The position numbers were made by a program, and so were the translations under genes. The notes beneath the pieces were generated by a model. That model saw nothing but the letters and a program-made list of their open reading frames with translations. It searched no databases and was not told the origin of the DNA. Positions 4,126-5,618 of a DNA stretch of 5,618 nucleotides are shown in pieces (within the stretch, counting starts at the first letter, position 1; each line of letters begins with the position of its first letter). Source of the stretch: an uncultured bacterium (GTDB lineage Bacteria; Pseudomonadota; Gammaproteobacteria; Burkholderiales; Burkholderiaceae_D); contig CAIQLE010000260.1 of assembly GCA_903872555.1 (NCBI GenBank), forward strand, positions 1 through 5,618. Direction: 5' to 3'.

Positions 4126-5618
4126 TGTGCGATGGATAATTTATCTCCCAGACTGGATTTGACCTGAACACATTCTTTGCTCGAGGTTTTATCAATTTGC
4201 ATTGCCTCGGTTTCATTCTTCTGTGATTTTGCTTGTCCTGTGAGAACTGCAGTCTTCCTTACATCAAAGACCGTTAGCGGCAGTATTGCCGGTATCGTAG
4301 TTTGAACAGCTGGGGTGATATTTGCACTTAAGCCACCCGGCTGAACAATGTTGTAATTGTCAGCGTTAGTTCCTATCAATGTGAAGCCTGTGACCGAGAC
4401 GCCCTTCGCATTGCCGACCAGGGCATCATTAAAGTTTCCCACGCCCGTACCACCCACCGTGATCACATCGTTGCCCACTGCATGCACATTGGCATTGCCA
4501 TTCAGATGAGCGTTGCGGTTGCCATCAACAACTTTATTGCTGACTGATACATCATTCACAAGAAGATTCAATTTGCTGATGGCGCTGACTGTATTGTCAA
4601 GATAGCTGATTGCATAATTACTATTGTTAATGCCATCGCCAACAGTGACGCCGCTGGTACGAACCGTTTTATTGTTGCCAGCATTTTTGTCAGAGAAGGC
4701 AAAGCTGCCACCTGAGAAGCTGTCGCCGGCCATCAGATGGCCAGTGGTGATGATGACCGTGCCCAGAGCGCTTAAGTTGCTGTCATAGACTTTACTGACG
4801 GCATTGGTGCTGAATGTCAGTGGTGCTTTGTTGATGGTGCTGGTGTTGTTGTCGGCATAGCTGACAGCGTAGTTATTGTTATGCGTGCCATCGCCAACGG
4901 TGACGTTATTGATGGTGACGGTTTTGTTACTTCCAGCATTCTTGTCGGCGAAGACAAAGCTGCCGCCGGACAAACGATCGCCCGCCATGACAGAACCACT
5001 TGTAACCACTGCTGTGCCGAGTGCGCTCAGATTGCCGTCATAAGTCTTGGTGACCGCATTGCTGCTGAGAGTGAGGGCTGCGGTATTGATCGTGCTGGCA
5101 TTGTTATCGGCATAGGCGACAGCGTAGTTACTGTTGTGAGTGCCATCTCCGACAGTCACACCAGTCGTGCTGACGGTTTTATTGGTACCTGCATTTTTGT
5201 CGGTGAAAGCGAAACTGCCACCGGATAAACTATCTCCGGCCATGACAGTACCGTTAGTCACGACTGCAGTGCCGAGTGCACTCAGATTGCCGTCATAGGT
5301 TTTAGTGACGGCATTGCTGCTGAGGGTGAGGGCGGCCGTGTTGATGGTGCTGGCGGTGTTGTCGGCATAGGTGACAGCGTAGTTATTATTGTGCGTGCCA
5401 TCGCCGACAGTCACACCAGTTGTGCTGACCGTCTTATTGCTACCTGCATTTTTATCGGTGAAAGCGAAACTGCCGCCGGAGAGACTGTCTCCGGCCATGA
5501 CAGCGCCATTCGTGACGACTGCTGTGCCGAGCGCACTCAGATTGCCGTCATAAGTCTTGGTGACGGCATTGCTGCTGAGGCTGAGGGCTGCAGTGTTGAT
5601 GGTGCTGGCGGTGTTGTC
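4083..5618 (-). CDS. C-terminal part of a two-partner secretion exoprotein (TpsA, YDG-repeat adhesin), 5' end outside window
   Basis: The frame is open from the right edge to TGA 4085-4083 (511 codons), so an internal Met at 5498 is not the start. The visible part is almost all tandem 85-residue beta-rich YDG modules, rich in Asn, Thr, Ser, Gly and Ala, as in large filamentous adhesins exported by FhaC-type transporters. The N-terminal secretion (TPS) domain must lie further upstream. After the last module comes a 76-residue tail (from PAVQTTIPAILP) with a charged Lys/Glu/Gln stretch and two cysteines (codons 4172-4170 and 4124-4122) separated by 15 residues, 29th and 13th from the end. This resembles the disulfide loop that tethers HMW1 to its transporter, suggesting an anchored adhesin. 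About sixteen N-x-S/T sequons are present. tpsB follows directly. Family assignment is strong through the transporter neighbour; ligand and full length are unknown. Confidence 0.9.
   Translation of the reverse strand, partial: DNTASTINTAALSLSSNAVTKTYDGNLSALGTAVVTNGAVMAGDSLSGGSFAFTDKNAGSNKTVSTTGVTVGDGTHNNNYAVTYADNTASTINTAALTLSSNAVTKTYDGNLSALGTAVVTNGTVMAGDSLSGGSFAFTDKNAGTNKTVSTTGVTVGDGTHNSNYAVAYADNNASTINTAALTLSSNAVTKTYDGNLSALGTAVVTSGSVMAGDRLSGGSFVFADKNAGSNKTVTINNVTVGDGTHNNNYAVSYADNNTSTINKAPLTFSTNAVSKVYDSNLSALGTVIITTGHLMAGDSFSGGSFAFSDKNAGNNKTVRTSGVTVGDGINNSNYAISYLDNTVSAISKLNLLVNDVSVSNKVVDGNRNAHLNGNANVHAVGNDVITVGGTGVGNFNDALVGNAKGVSVTGFTLIGTNADNYNIVQPGGLSANITPAVQTTIPAILPLTVFDVRKTAVLTGQAKSQKNETEAMQIDKTSSKECVQVKSSLGDKLSIAQCGVKLPVKTVSSH
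4314..5618 (-). repeat. Array of 255-bp (85-residue) YDG modules in the exoprotein
   Basis: The period is exactly 255 bp, seen in the Met-Ala-Gly-Asp codon starts at 5498, 5243, 4988 and 4733. Module boundaries are roughly 5588-5334, 5333-5079, 5078-4824, 4823-4569 and a divergent last module 4568-4314, with the end of another at 5618-5589. Each has K-x-YDGN-LSALGT near the start, GDSLSGGSFAFTDKNAG in the middle and VGDGTHNNNYAV near the end. The rightmost copies are nearly identical. The fourth has YDS for YDG, and the fifth shares only the skeleton (NKVVDGN ... GNAKGVSVTGFTLIG ... NY), though it keeps 85 residues. This gradient suggests that duplication or conversion acts on the interior of the array while the C-terminal copy is old and fixed. 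Confidence 0.93.

Noticed and set aside
4881..5228. 115-codon plus-strand open frame inside the YDG repeats
   Set aside because: Its translation is itself repetitive (for example VGEDKAAAG/VGESETATG), a mirror of the 255-bp repeats rather than an independent gene.

Overview
The window looks like part of a betaproteobacterial chromosome. The clearest marker is the 5' part of prfB at the left edge: its N-terminal protein sequence resembles betaproteobacterial release factor 2, and it carries the classical in-frame UGA frameshift site. Moderate GC content and the mix of two-partner secretion with type III secretion components would fit a Neisseriales-type host (Chromobacteriaceae or relatives), but that placement is inference. 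All supported genes lie on the minus strand, so the biological reading order is right to left.

Layout in transcription order. (1) 5618-4083: the C-terminal third or less of a large two-partner-secretion exoprotein (TpsA), built from exact 85-residue (255 bp) YDG-type modules and ending in a short tail with a cysteine pair. (2) 4125-2407: its outer-membrane transporter (TpsB, FhaC/ShlB/HMW1B family), overlapping the tpsA end by 43 nt, or by a TTGA stop/start if a TTG start is used. (3) 2406-2166: a 241-bp regulatory-looking gap with five 13-bp tandem repeats and a perfect 20-bp palindrome. (4) 2165-1728: a small acidic protein with the size and pattern of a CesT-fold (class I) type III secretion chaperone. 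(5) 1653-427: a 408-residue class 3 lipase-like protein with a GHSLGGG nucleophile elbow, no Sec signal and a disordered polar N-terminus. (6) 409-343: a short gap with a GC-rich hairpin and a TATAAT -10 element. (7) 342-1: prfB, cut by the window edge.

The most interesting unit is the chaperone-lipase pair. The order (small acidic CesT-like protein directly upstream of a larger signal-less enzyme) is that of a type III effector with its dedicated chaperone, suggesting a translocated phospholipase/lipase effector encoded away from any visible secretion apparatus, between a housekeeping gene and an adhesin secretion locus. The TPS pair is probably a surface-tethered adhesin of the HMW1 type rather than a released haemolysin, judging from the repeats and the C-terminal cysteine pair. 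No RNA gene, insertion sequence or CRISPR array was seen.
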